From assembly GCA_013398055.1 (NCBI GenBank), contig VZRS01002633.1:124001-188000 (forward strand): a DNA stretch of 64,000 nucleotides, read 5' to 3'. Position numbers and translations under genes: made by a program. The stretch's first letter is position 1. Each line of letters opens with the position of its first letter. Of the stretch, positions 1-11,712 are shown piece after piece. The DNA is from Ifrita kowaldi (lineage: Eukaryota; Chordata; Aves; Passeriformes; Cinclosomatidae). Below the pieces are notes generated by a model that made no database searches, was not told the origin of the DNA, and saw only the letters and a list, made by a program, of their open reading frames with translations.

Positions 1-301
1 GCATTCCCACCTGGATATAATCTGGGGTTTGGAACAGCACCAGCAGCTCTTACCTATGGGACTCCCAGAGGACAAGGGCTAGACCACTGGACCTTCAGGT
101 GAAGACCAGACCCTTTTCTACAGGATCAGTGCTTCAACAGGACCACTTCATGTGGACTGCTGCCACCACCATGACTAACAGGGTGTCAGGTTGTATCCTG
201 ACTCTGTCAGTGTTTTTGTACTATTGCATTTATTTTAATTTTCCTATTAAATTATAATTCTGACTTGCGATCTCCCACTCGTTTGTTTTCAAACTAGCAC
301 A
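1..301 (+). mobile_element. ERVL-like LTR, 3' portion, cut by window start
   Basis: This is the downstream part of an avian retroviral LTR. The reverse complement of 17223-17732 matches it along its length. Both share the phrase TTTGGAACA early on, the motif CAGGGTGTCAGGT followed by ATCCTGACTCTGTCAG, and an AT-rich tail ending AAACTAGYACA. Over the last ~90 nt the two copies agree at about 85% by eye, without gaps. Similarity stops at position 301, which I take as the LTR's CA terminus. The family resembles the ERVL-type LTRs common in songbirds (from memory of the consensus). The 5' part lies outside the window, so it cannot be said whether this is a solo LTR or part of a provirus. No retroviral gene follows it. 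Confidence 0.75.
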
Positions 302-758
302 TTGTGTCAAAAAAATATGACCTGATATGTTTGCCATGGTATTATGGTACTGCCACCATGGCATGCCGTACAAAGAAATGATGCAATGATGTGAACTCCC
401 AAAATAAAGCCTGCTGCCCATGATATCCAAGTGATGACACTTCAGACACACCTAGAACTCAAGTGTCAATGAGAATGATGTCTCCTGTAGGAAAGGATGC
501 ATGGCCTCCTGCTCTGTGTTTCTGCTCTGACATGAGCTTAATTTCCATCTGAGGAGACATTGCTCTCCTTGTGTTCCTGTTTCTGATGGTATGAATAGGA
601 TATATTTTGTTTAGATCTTTGGGAATTTTGAAAATATGTGTGAGGAGATTGCTTGCTGGGTTTTGTTGCTGTTCTTCTAATGAAAACCAGAGAAACATTT
701 TAAGCAGGTTTTTGAGGTTTTTTTGACCAGACAATAATGAATGATTATGAGATCAAAA
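302..758. other. unannotated sequence between LTR and tandem duplication
   Basis: AT-rich sequence with frequent stops in all frames. A 91-codon minus-strand frame (459-734) has no recognisable motif. Nothing else seen. Confidence 0.5.
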
Positions 759-1531
759 GTGGGCAGCAGAGCAGCTGGCATGAGTAAAAACTTTTTTTTT
801 TTTTTGCTATATCTCTGATTGAAATCACCAGTTTTTGAAGCCAATGCTGACTCTGTTGAATCTAATTTAGTTCCTGCATCAACTCAGTTGAAGCGTAGAG
901 TGTAACAGGGAAGGGAACCAATGTTCTCTGGCGGAATGTCACATCTGCAGTGTCAGACACGTGAGTCCCCACAAACACCGGTTTTAATAAACAGCCAATT
1001 TGCTAATGCTCAGTTATGCCCACAAATAGCATCTGTTTCTGGCCAGTTGTCTACCTGAATATAGCATCCTTCTTAATCACTGAAAGCCTCTGTTGTGTAA
1101 CTAGTCTGACTCATTTTCCACCCAGAGATGGGAATTACCCACTCTGCTCTCTGCCCTTAATAACCTTGAGGGAATTGGTGGAAAATAGAAAGTCTGCTGG
1201 AACAGTTCCACCCTCCCTTCCAAGCAAATAAAGCTGTCAGGGCTTTGATATGTACATAAAAATAAATACATTTTTAGAGCTGGGTGTTATTAAAATACCA
1301 CATTGGCTGAATGATAATTAGTGATGGACCAATGGAGCACCCAGGGCATTCCCACAGTGGATGTTGCTTTAATGATGGCTCAAAACAAATTTCCAGACAT
1401 TTATAGTGAGGTTGGATGCTGCTAAGAGAGAAACAGAAACACCTTCCTGACACCTGGAAGCCAGCACCACGTTGCCAGCTAAAAGGAACCTGGGCAGCTG
1501 ATCCAAGCAAACCTGGCATCACACACTTCCA
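759..1531. repeat. tandem 773 bp duplication, copy 1
   Basis: This block recurs at 1533-2305 with a fixed offset of 774. Reading both copies side by side I found one difference, A at 843 against G at 1617. Even the run of 14 T is the same length in both. The copy ends at 1531, directly before the only ambiguous base in the window. The content is non-coding: a 71-codon frame (1016-1231) simply repeats in copy 2 and has no protein-like motif. Confidence 0.95.
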
Positions 1532-1532
1532 N
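1532..1532. other. single N at the duplication junction
   Basis: The only non-ACGT base in the window. By the 774 offset it corresponds to C2306, the first base after copy 2. It therefore sits precisely where an assembler would have joined two overlapping contig ends. Confidence 0.95.
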
Positions 1533-2305
1533 GTGGGCAGCAGAGCAGCTGGCATGAGTAAAAACTTTTTTTTTTTTTTGCTATATCTCTGATTGAAATC
1601 ACCAGTTTTTGAAGCCGATGCTGACTCTGTTGAATCTAATTTAGTTCCTGCATCAACTCAGTTGAAGCGTAGAGTGTAACAGGGAAGGGAACCAATGTTC
1701 TCTGGCGGAATGTCACATCTGCAGTGTCAGACACGTGAGTCCCCACAAACACCGGTTTTAATAAACAGCCAATTTGCTAATGCTCAGTTATGCCCACAAA
1801 TAGCATCTGTTTCTGGCCAGTTGTCTACCTGAATATAGCATCCTTCTTAATCACTGAAAGCCTCTGTTGTGTAACTAGTCTGACTCATTTTCCACCCAGA
1901 GATGGGAATTACCCACTCTGCTCTCTGCCCTTAATAACCTTGAGGGAATTGGTGGAAAATAGAAAGTCTGCTGGAACAGTTCCACCCTCCCTTCCAAGCA
2001 AATAAAGCTGTCAGGGCTTTGATATGTACATAAAAATAAATACATTTTTAGAGCTGGGTGTTATTAAAATACCACATTGGCTGAATGATAATTAGTGATG
2101 GACCAATGGAGCACCCAGGGCATTCCCACAGTGGATGTTGCTTTAATGATGGCTCAAAACAAATTTCCAGACATTTATAGTGAGGTTGGATGCTGCTAAG
2201 AGAGAAACAGAAACACCTTCCTGACACCTGGAAGCCAGCACCACGTTGCCAGCTAAAAGGAACCTGGGCAGCTGATCCAAGCAAACCTGGCATCACACAC
2301 TTCCA
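1533..2305. repeat. tandem 773 bp duplication, copy 2
   Basis: Near-identical copy of 759-1531. After position 2305 the sequence runs on into unique DNA, while copy 1 at the same point meets the N and restarts. The pattern unique-A, copy, N, copy, unique-B is typical of a false tandem duplication created during scaffolding or gap filling. A very recent real duplication is the alternative. Confidence 0.95.
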
Positions 2306-4187
2306 CTGTGCTAAATATGTGCCTTGCACTCTTGGCCCATGGACTTTGAAAAGTGCCAGGCATAAGGGCACAGGAAAGACTTACTGTTCTTCCTCAGGAA
2401 AATTTTGTATCTTTAGACTGAAATTCTGGATCTAGTAATAAATTCTGTGTGTAAAGGCTGTACGTACAGCCTTACACTGCCAATAAACGAGTAAATAAAA
2501 CTATAACACTATATAATCTCTAAATAATATCCTGCCTTCTCCTTTGAAGGAAACAACCTTGTGGGACAAATAGTGGTGATAGGGCTAATCCTTTTCTCTT
2601 CCTGCCATGCCCCATTACTAACTGTAGAGATGCAGTAGAAGTGGATTCAGATATTAAACTGTTTTATTGCTTTTCTTATTTAAACATTCCTAATGGGATT
2701 ATAACAGAGGCCATTGCACTTAGACAGGAACAAAGCAATTTCTGACCTCTGCCCATGCATGTAGGAAGTACTATATTGTCTGCTATGCAGGTATGACAAG
2801 TAATAAATTGATGACACAAACTATCCAACAGGAGAGAGGGAGTAGAGAGACAAAGCAATAACATAGCAAACATAGTTTGGCAATTTTAACCTTTCAGGAG
2901 CAGCACAGCAGCTGACCATGTACCCAATACAATAACCTGAAACAGTACAATAATATAGCCAGGGAGAAGTGAATCTCTAACCCAGCAAAAGTGAAGCCAT
3001 GACTTAAACCTTGACATAAATTTTTGTAAGCCAACTTGTGCTGCTTGTTAGCAAAAGACTAAGTCTTTTGTTGTCCACGGAAATTCTGCCCAGCAGATTG
3101 TATTTCATGGAAAATCAGCTGAGTGGAAGCCAGTCCAAACCGCTTGTGGTTTGAATTATATTTTATAGAAATCAAGCTGCCCAAAGTGCTATGAAAACAA
3201 TGTGGTTCTGTGGCCCCTGATTAAGAAAATGTGATGGAGCTGATTATTCACTTATGTTACATTTTCAAAAAGAAGTATTCATGCAGTGCACACTGTCTGC
3301 TTAGGGAGAGATGAAGCAACCAGTCCCTTAAACCTCTTCTGTAACTGAGCAACCAGCAGTGGTAGATGTTTATGTTTTGAGTCCATAATGCACTCTGACA
3401 AGGGAGGTCACTGGATGGAGGTAGGCAGAAATAAAATTAAAATTGGATAAAAACAACTGAAGCCCTGGGACAAAGTTGAAACATTCTATTTTTATTTTTG
3501 AGTCTTCTGGGCTCACTGGGATTTTCTGAATGTCTCTCACTGAAGTTGCATATTAAGTACCTTGAAAGCAAATGATGCAGCAAAGGAGGGAGTTGGCTAC
3601 TTGCTGTGCACTGAGCAGAGATTTCTCATTTCATCCATCATTCACAATGTACTGCAGTACTTCCAGAACAACTGAACTTATCTAATGTAGGGTGGAATAA
3701 GACCAAGAGCTCCATTTGCAATGTGTGCTCTGCTCTGAACTGAATGTGATAAAGTGGTTTGCAATTGCTGGTTTTAGTAGCAAAGTTTAATCCTATAGAT
3801 TTAATATTGTGTGGCTGTGCACTTTGCTTTTTAGGATATATGGCTTTCAGAAATCGAGAATTGGTTATTTATAAATCACAAGACTTACTTACATATCAGA
3901 CTCAAGGGGGTTTTTGCTTTTTTTTTCCTGTAAATGTAGATTGTACTCTACCTGTAAGTACATCATTAGAACTGCACTTTAAGAATTGCTACCCAGCTTC
4001 TCCATTTCCCACAGTGATCCCATAGAGTTATGTTAATGGATTTATGGCTTTCCAGGTCATCCCACATCTGACTATCCACACAACAGAGAGCAGGCTGTAC
4101 AATAATCTACTCAGAATAGCAGTAAAAAAATGCAGCTAAGTCTTGCTATCTTACCAATAGTTGGCCAGCCTTGGGAGCTAGGGATGG
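2306..4187. other. unannotated AT-rich sequence
   Basis: No gene recognised. Frames are short (up to 88 codons at 3759-4025) and lack family motifs. The palindrome at 2449-2477 is listed separately. The last ~30 bases may already belong to the CR1 tail that follows. Confidence 0.5.
2449..2477. repeat. perfect 20 bp palindrome with extended arms
   Basis: Positions 2454-2473 read AAGGCTGTACGTACAGCCTT, which is identical to its own reverse complement with no spacer. The arms extend to GTGTA on the left and TACAC on the right if one extra A in the left arm is allowed. It could form a cruciform or bind a dimeric factor, but no function can be assigned from sequence. Confidence 0.85.
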
Positions 4188-4250
4188 ATGAGCTGATCTC
4201 TCAAGACCTTTCCCAGTTCAGCAGCCATTGTGTTATGATTTAAGAAGCTG
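4188..4250 (+). mobile_element. CR1 LINE 3' tail, degraded
   Basis: The stretch GATCTCTCAAGACCTTTCCC, followed by CAGTTCAGCAGCCATTGTGTTATGATTT, matches the shape of the CR1 3' end: GATCTC...AGGTCCCTTCCAACC...ATTCTATGATT. The usual terminal octamer repeat (ATTCTATG) has decayed to TGTTATGATT. Only the tail is present, as expected for 5'-truncated avian CR1 copies. It may begin as early as about 4160. Confidence 0.6.
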
Positions 4251-4481
4251 GAGATTTTAAAAAGATTGAGGCTCTTGATAAAATCCCAAGATGTTGATGA
4301 ATTTGGCAGTGTACCTCTTCTCTCTTTCTGTTCACCACTTAATTGCAGTTAATTTAAATGCCATAATCAAGCTATTAAAATAGCTTTTATTTGTCAGCTT
4401 CTTAAATACACTTCTGATCTTTGCTGTTGAAATGTATCAGTGTGTGTGGTTGGAGAGGTACGATCATGTGTAGTGCCCAAA

Positions 4482-4690
4482 ATTATAGAATTGTAGAATA
4501 GTTTGAGTTGGAAGAGACCTTTAAATGTCATCTAGTCCATCACCCCTACAAGGAGAAGGGACGTCTTCAACTAGATCAGGTCACTCAGAGCACTGTCCAG
4601 CCTGACCGTGAATATCTCCAGGGATGGGGCCATGCTCAGGTACAGTCTGGCAGCCACAACAGGTTCTTACACCTGAAGCAATTGTATCAG
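4482..4690 (-). mobile_element. CR1 LINE 3' fragment, minus strand
   Basis: On the plus strand it starts ATTATAGAATTGTAGAATAG and runs into TTTGAGTTGGAAGAGACC and TCATCTAGTCC. This is the reverse complement of the classic CR1 3' UTR. Further matches to the family are CTAGATCAGGTCACTCAGAG and CTCCAGGGATGGGG up to about 4630, after which similarity weakens. The element's 3' end is at the low-coordinate side and it is truncated at its 5' end. A 63-codon frame across it (4508-4699) is a by-product of the repeat and not a gene. Confidence 0.88.
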
Positions 4691-4699
4691 TCCCTGTAG

Positions 4700-7600
4700 T
4701 TTGCTCAAAGTCAGTGTGTGCCCAGTCCCTGGATTGTTTGGGTTACTGACAGACAGAACTTTGACTTCTTTGGTGGTATAGGAAAGAATCTACAAATTGA
4801 GAACTGGGGGGGTGGGGGGGGGAGAACTAAGAGGACTACATTCTGCATATCCCCTTTTTGTTACCTCTTCTTGGAGGAGATTTTGGGGCCTATGTCACAG
4901 ACTCGTTTCCATTCATGTGAAGTACCTCTAAAAATAGCTTTGTAGCACTTGCAGCCTATTGCAGCAGACATTGTTTTATGTTTTAGTGTCTGGCTGGCTC
5001 CAGCTGTCACATCAACCTGAGCTTTCAAAATCATTATTCCATGCGGATTTTGTGCTCTCCTATTAGGACAGTGTCTGCACAAACCCAAAGCATGTGCAGC
5101 AAGGTTACTTCAAGATTTATTTTACACCAAATTCATTTCTCTGGATGCCTTGTGAGATTAAAGTCAAACTTAAAAGAATCACTTTCCAAAACAGAAAGCA
5201 AACAATGATTTAGCTAGTCCATACCCCATCATTCACCATTCAGGCTTGGGACAATGGCAGCATTATGTCATTGTCTTAACTGTGAATGTTGCCTCTAAAT
5301 TTGTATGTTCTAAGGATGGAAAGTGAAGCAGCCTCTCTTTGATAAAAGAAAGGCTAGTTGTCTTTGATAAAGCATAGATAAATGCTTTGATAGTTACTTT
5401 TTAATTGCTTTATTGCAAAAAAATTTCAATGAAGCCATAACAGAGAAAAAAATGATCAGCCTAATTGCCTCAAGATGGATATGTAATGCATAAATCTCTT
5501 GTTTAATGGATCTAGTAACAGACCACCTGTTTCAGTTGCCTTCTCCCATTCAGAGTATGAATGAATGATTCTCTCAGATGTTCATAAAGAGACAACACAA
5601 TTGCACCTGCAAAAACTCAGTGATTTTTCTTTTTACTTTTTTTTCCTTGAGGTTTGTTCATTCTTGTTCTCTGTATCAGCCAATCCCGGTACATTTAACC
5701 TTGGGAAAATAAAAGCCTTTGGTGTGATGCGTAAAGCTTCATGCGTTTTTGTTTTCCAGTTGTGTTTCAAATGAGAACAGAGAGCCATGCGCATTAATAA
5801 AACATTGCCAAATCCCCAGAGACTCAGGCCTGAGTTGCAAGTATTCCTTCATTATGTGGTCAACGTATATACCCCAGTATGGATGCCATCCCTCTTGCCC
5901 AGTTCTGTGTCTTTTGGTATTGGTATTATTTGTCTCTGATAGGATTCAGTTGTGTTGAGGGTGTTTGATCTCCACAGCCTGTCATGTGATTCAATATGTT
6001 TTTAAAATAATAATTAACAAAAAGGACTGCACAACATTGTGGGTATCGGCTTTTCCTTTTTGTGGGCATGTGGAATTCCTGAGCCATTCTAAAGATAGGG
6101 AATTTTAGTAAGTAATCTTAGATTTCCTCTTGCAGTATTGGTGTTTTTCATTGGTAATTTTTGGGGGGAGAGGGTTTGGGTGTTTGGGGTTTTTTTCCCA
6201 TTAAGGATATCTTAGAATACATTTCCAAAATGCTGAAAGTGCATATATTGCCAGTTACCATGTCCCACTCATGTGGGTAACTTTCTAAGACATGCTAACT
6301 TGCTGCCTTTTTAAATTAGGAGCAGCCCAGTTCTGAGGTAATATCCTCCTGTTGTACGTCCTGGCATGATCACTTTGAGCACATCCAGAAAAGCTGTCTC
6401 TGTGTGGTTCTTCCATGTTCCCTGTGGTAACTGTGTTCCAAAGATGTGCATTTTCCTCATGAAAAATCTCTTTTCAAAGAGATTTTGCCCCACAACAGTT
6501 GAAATTTGAGACTTGGAGGGCTTCTCATATCCAGATGCTTCATAAGCTCCAGTCAGAGATGAATAAATGAAGCACTCTAGCAGGCATTAAAATAGCAACA
6601 AACAGGGAAGGTGGGATGGGAAGAAACAGCACTCATTTAGAAAAAACTCAAGATGTCAAGAACAAAATTAATCAAGCCATCAGGGGATATAAAGATTATT
6701 TTTTTTAACTTTTACAGAGCCATGAAAGGAACATGGGTAATAAACAACAAGAAAGAAAATGGCACATTTATGGGCTTAAATTCAACCTGGTTGATAGAAG
6801 AGAAATCTGGTGGGAATGATTTGCATGATGGAAGCCCTAAAATCCATGTTTCACCTATTTAAGAGCAGATAAGGGACGGAGGAGCCATCTGTCAGAAGTG
6901 GCGTTTGCAGCTTCTGAGAACCTGGAAGCAGTTTCTGATGGATGTGTATCCATCAGTGTTGTAGCCATGAAAGAGCAGGAAGGGGAATGGGATGGTGTCT
7001 CTTCAGACCATGAGTTTGCAGTGAGGAAGAAGGTGACCCATTGTGAAGTCTTTCACTGTTAGTTGAAGGCTGGGAGAGCTGGTCCATTGTGTTGCATTTC
7101 ATCCTTGTTGTGGCAAGCTGGAAATCAGGCTTTGTGAGCAATAAAACTTCTCCCTGAAGTACTCCACCCTTAGCAGGGGACTTATATGTCAGCTTCATCC
7201 TGAGAAGCAAAGAGGAATAGACCAGAGCACTAAAAGTGAGTTTAGTGTAACTAGGTGTTGAAGGCCTATGATTTGGCAATCTTATTTCCACATGATATAT
7301 GTAAAGCCCAAATGAGTGAAAAAAAGTTAAATCCAAACCATAAGCAATATTGCCTGATATCAGCTTTATTTATCACTGATGATATCACAAAATTGTGCCT
7401 ATGTTTCATCTCTATATGGCAGCCTGTGCTGCCATATCCAGCCCTCTCCTGCCACTGCCAAAGAGCCTGATTTATGGTAAGTGGGCATAGTATTTTTAAT
7501 CTGATTTTCATGCAACACTGAGATGATGCCAGCCATCACCATCGTTGTTCCAGTAGCTTCTGCACTACTGCCCTGTGGATGTCAGCTCCACAAAATCAGT

Positions 7601-8217
7601 GGGATTTTGTGCTCACTCTGCTAAGTGCAGCTAGATTGCCAGGCAAGGGGGTGCAAGAGACAGAAGAGACAGCCTCCAGTCCCTGCTCTTTCCAAATTGT
7701 AGTCAACCAAATGGTAATAGCACTGGGATGCTTTGTTGTATTGAGAATTTTTTTTTCTCAATTTTGTTGGAAAGTTTCAGCTGTATTGCCTGTGACAAAA
7801 TTCAGATCAAAAATTGCAGCTTTAGAGGAGCCACATTCAGTGTTGACAACAGTGCTGCGGTAAATCAGCTTGTAGGACATAAAAATTGCTGCTTAGAACT
7901 GGGGAAAGTTAGAGAACACTTTAGTAAAAGCTCAGCAGCCAAGAGTCAGAAAGGCTTTGCTCTGGAGTTACATTGAAATGGGGACAGTACATAGCGACAT
8001 GGATGTACCAGACAACACGCACTTCGGTACAGCAAAATCAGCATGTCCGTGAGACTGTAAAAAGGATGTACAAACAATGAGGGAGTCTGCTTGGGAAGCA
8101 TTTTGGGAGAGCTACTGTGACCAGAAGGAATACTACAATCCCTAGGGAATACACTCATTATTGAATGGGAGGGGGTTACTGGGGCGATTGGAGGTAGCTG
8201 CTGTGAACCCCAAATCG
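4700..8217. other. unannotated sequence
   Basis: No gene, RNA or repeat family recognised in 3.5 kb apart from the G-run at 4806-4822. Frames reach 127 codons on the minus strand (6953-7336), but their composition and lack of motifs argue against coding. Confidence 0.5.
4806..4822 (+). repeat. G-run (G7 T G9)
   Basis: Seven G, one T, then nine G. Long enough to fold as an intramolecular G-quadruplex in principle. Runs like this are also error-prone in sequencing, so the exact length is uncertain. Confidence 0.85.
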
Positions 8218-8221
8218 TCTC

Positions 8222-8771
8222 TGGAGAGACGAGGTGCAGTCAGGCCACTAGCAGGCTCCTCTTTCTGCCCTGCGCTTCTGTAAGGCGCTGATAACACAGA
8301 CCCCACACCCAAGCTGGATAGCTCAACATTACCAGAGACAAAGAGCCAAGGAGGGCTCCTGCACGGCAGTTTTCCACGGTCAAGGTTTATTCACGCGCAG
8401 AGGTGTGCCCGGACGCCAAAAGGGTCACCGTGTGCTCAAGGTCGAGTTTACATAGGGTTCTACAGCCAGTAATCTGAGGGCATAGGGGCGGTACAGAGGC
8501 GGGCCCAGGGAAGGGAGCCGATGAGCAGGGGGAAGGGGCGGAGTAGGGGACGAGGTCAAGGAAGCAGCCACACAGGCTGCTGGGAGAGGTAGTTTTCCTT
8601 TAAACAGAGTCTGGGGGGATAAGGTTATATTTCATCCTCAAGGACTTGTGGGAGAGGCTTTTCCTTTACGGAGATAGGAAAGGTATTTTTCAAATGCCTG
8701 AGTTTTTCCACCAGCTGGCCTCTGCCACTTTGGGGCTCTCTGGCTCACCAGCTGACTCGGTGACCCCAACA
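8222..8771 (-). mobile_element. retroviral LTR, probable solo LTR, minus strand
   Basis: A GC- and CpG-richer island of 550 bp in AT-rich DNA. On the minus strand it starts TGTTGGGGTC and ends CGTCTCTCCA, the usual TG...CA. It is flanked by TCTC at 8218-8221 and 8772-8775 (plus-strand reading), which fits the 4 bp target duplication of gamma/ERV1-type elements. The minus strand has GC-box-like CCGCCCC motifs in the presumed U3. A poly(A) signal about 380 bp from its start leaves roughly 165 bp as U5. No primer-binding site, gag, pol or env lies next to it. A 4 bp duplication can occur by chance, so the ends are less certain than the identity as an LTR. Confidence 0.6.
8386..8391 (-). promoter_or_regulatory. 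AATAAA poly(A) signal in the LTR
   Basis: TTTATT on the plus strand, in the context GCGTGAATAAACCTTG on the minus strand. It sits where an LTR's R region would end and marks the minus strand as sense. Confidence 0.6.
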
Positions 8772-8775
8772 TCTC

Positions 8776-11432
8776 ATGTGGGGTTGGAGAAATACTATTT
8801 CTGGATCTGGATGGGATCCTTGCAGCAGTCTGTCTCCAGGTCTGGCTGTTAGCACTTTGGGAAGCTCACTGTGAGGAGGACAGTTTGGGACGCCCACAAG
8901 AAAGGATAAAGAGCTGGGAAGAGTTAAAGAATGTCTGCTGTGTTCAACACAGTACCACATGGCTTAGTCTGTGAGTTACATATGGAGGGAATTGGAATGG
9001 GTGATGGAGAGCTCTTGTGTCTATTAAGCTGAAGTGTGTAACGAGAAGTGATTACGCTGTGTTGATGCCATGAGTGTATCCCAGACTTACAGCACAGGCT
9101 TTTTCCAGGGGAGGTAATAAAGAAATGCAGCAGCTCATCAGCATGTGGCTCTCCATCAGTGTCAATTCTTCAGTCAGGAACTGGACTTGGCCCAATTCAA
9201 GATGTGCTGCCATCTGACTTCCTCCTGTGGCTTGTGGAATGAGAGCTCATATTGGGAGATCAGTGGGCCCTTCTGCCTCTGTCCTCTCCAAAAATCTGGA
9301 TGTCCAGCGTTAAACTCTTGAACCTGAACTTACATAAAAGACTTGATTTTAAAACCCTTTCAAAGTCAACAAGATCTCAGCCTTGGTACATAGCCAGAGT
9401 GAAATTTCTAATCTATAATTGTTAATTATGTGTGAATGCACCATTATTTACAAGTACGCTCTGTAGAGGACCGTACGTGAGAGAAAATAGCCCAGTTCAG
9501 GCTAAAATGCGCTATTTCTAATAACTGGTCAAGCCATAATGTTTTCAAGATGTAAACCCCAGAGTCCTGGGGATTGTCTTACTCCTGAACAAAACAGGGC
9601 TCATTTACCATTGTGCTCCTACCCCGAAATCTCTCCTGAACCTCCAGTTTTGTTTGCTGCAAGCTAACTTGTAATAGTGAGGAATCTGGGAGATACACCT
9701 GCATGGCAAAGGTCTGATTTAATAAGTTTGGGGATTTTTTAAAATTGAAATAGTTATGCCAGCGTACTCACTGCTATATACTCATGCTAATATAAAGGTA
9801 TCTTATATTTCAAAATACTTCCTTGTTCTTAGTGTTGATTGTCTGTGCCTGTACGTGCAGATTTTGAGGTAACATATAGTTTTAATAAACCCCTTTGATA
9901 GTCTGAGTTTACACAAAACAAATATCAGATTATGCTTACTTTTTATGCACCAACTCTATTTCTGGTTTTATTTCTCTGTAAATAGAGCTAAGCTCTAGTT
10001 ACATATGCCTAAATGCCTGAAAAGAGGGATTTGATTCCAGAAGCTATTGTTGTAATGCAGTTAGCTCTTATTTTTCTGCTAGCAAATTCCATTTTGAACC
10101 ATGTTAATGTAGGAGAGTAAAATAGACTGTGAAAGTTAGCTGTTTCTGGTGTTCAGAAGAACCTGCTTTTTTCATCCGTTCTCTGTTTTATGAAGGAATA
10201 AGTCTAAACCCAAAGTTTATTTAGCTATTCCCAAGGAAATGGAAGTGCTTAGTCTGATTCTGCCTCTTGCAAGAGAAAAGTAATATATAAAGCTTGTGGT
10301 TTGACTAGGAACCTGCAAAGCCTTATCCTGTTGAGTAAATCTCAAGTTTGGGTTGTATTACCTGAAAGATGAGTTCATAAATAGCTGTACCAGGAACGGA
10401 TGTGTTCATTGTACCTGATGGTTTTACCATCATCTGCAACTTCAGGTGCTGAGATACCCTGATAAAATGAAAACAGATGCTCAGATGCTCATAGGTTTTT
10501 TATCTGTTCTTTCCTTGTTTAGTTCCTTGAATTTTAATTGTTGCATTTTAGACTGTGGCTGTTTTTAACACAGTGTAGTGTAATGCATGTTTCATGTGTC
10601 TGGAGGCAATATGCTTTTCCCAAGTTCTCAGAGGTAAGGAGCCAAATTTTCAAAGGTATTGCAAATTGCCAGGGAAATAATAAATCCGGATATGGTATTT
10701 TATCCAGGGCTGCTAATAACTCAATTTATTGGCTTCAAGTGAACTTTCCCCAAGGCAAGTTATGCTTTTCCAACCAGCCCTCTCCTGCTTCCCAACAGTC
10801 CCATCTGTGGCAGAAAATGATGGAAACTGTAGCAGAGCCATTGCCTTATTCAAACATCTCATCCCTTTGCCTGCAATGTGCTGTCATTGGGTATTCACGC
10901 AAAAGGGCTTATTCATTATGACCAAGTTGTTGTTATTAAGAATAAATTAGAGTGATTATGTGTTATGTAGACCCAGAACATCCTACATCCATTCTGTATT
11001 CACCGTGAATTGTATGATTTAATGGAATTCTATCTATCCAGAAAAGGAAGAACCAGTTAGTGATGAGGAACTAAAGCTTAATAATTATGTACAATCAAAT
11101 GTTTAACAGTCTTGAAAGGGATTTCATATAACTTGCAGCTCCAACCATAAAGACAATATCTACTCAGCCATATCCTCTTCATAGTTGTCCTTCTGTTCAC
11201 TTCTATTTGCACCACTCTGTTTACCTGGATTAGTTTCCATGTGCTACTCAGAGAAGGATTCACACAAAGAATTCATAATGCTAGTGTTAATACACCTAAA
11301 TGTCTCAAAAAAATCATGGTGATGTTTTAGAAGTTGTGAAAATAGGGTTGGGGGATTTGTCCTTTTCCAGGGACTCTAAGAAGGGTTCTGCACACAGGCT
11401 CTCCTATCACTTAACTATTCTGTGAACAGCCT
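8776..11432. other. unannotated sequence
   Basis: Ordinary AT-rich DNA with no recognised gene or repeat family. The longest frame (127 codons, 10538-10921) is rich in Cys, Ser and Gln and overlaps another open frame. Neither looks like protein. Confidence 0.5.
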
Positions 11433-11712
11433 ATGAAAGGTAGGGAAATGAGAATGATGGTTACAGCAGCAGGAGAGAAAGGGAGAGATGTGAGGAAATA
11501 CAATAAAAAGTGGAGCAGAGGTTGAAGGGAAGGAAGGAAAAAGCTGTCTGAGGGAAAAAGAAAAAAAATGGTAGAAAGACAGAAGGAGAGAAACAGAAAG
11601 CTACAGAAAGCAATCACCAATCAGCAAGAAGAAAAGCAATATGAAAACATTCTGGTGGAGAAGAAAGGATCTTTTTAAAAAGGAAAAAAGAAAAGAAGAA
11701 GTGAGAGACTTA
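11433..11712 (+). repeat. purine-rich (GA) low-complexity tract
   Basis: About 280 bp that is strongly purine-biased on the plus strand, with runs such as GGAAGGAAGGAAAAAG and GAAAAGAAGAAGTGAGAGA broken by scattered pyrimidines. The 69-codon minus-strand frame here (Phe/Ser/Leu rich) is only the translation of the polypyrimidine complement. Confidence 0.75.

Noticed and set aside
1016..2005. Two identical 71-codon frames (1016-1231 and 1790-2005) suggesting a duplicated gene
   Set aside because: They are identical only because they lie inside the 774-offset duplicated block. The peptide has no protein-like features.
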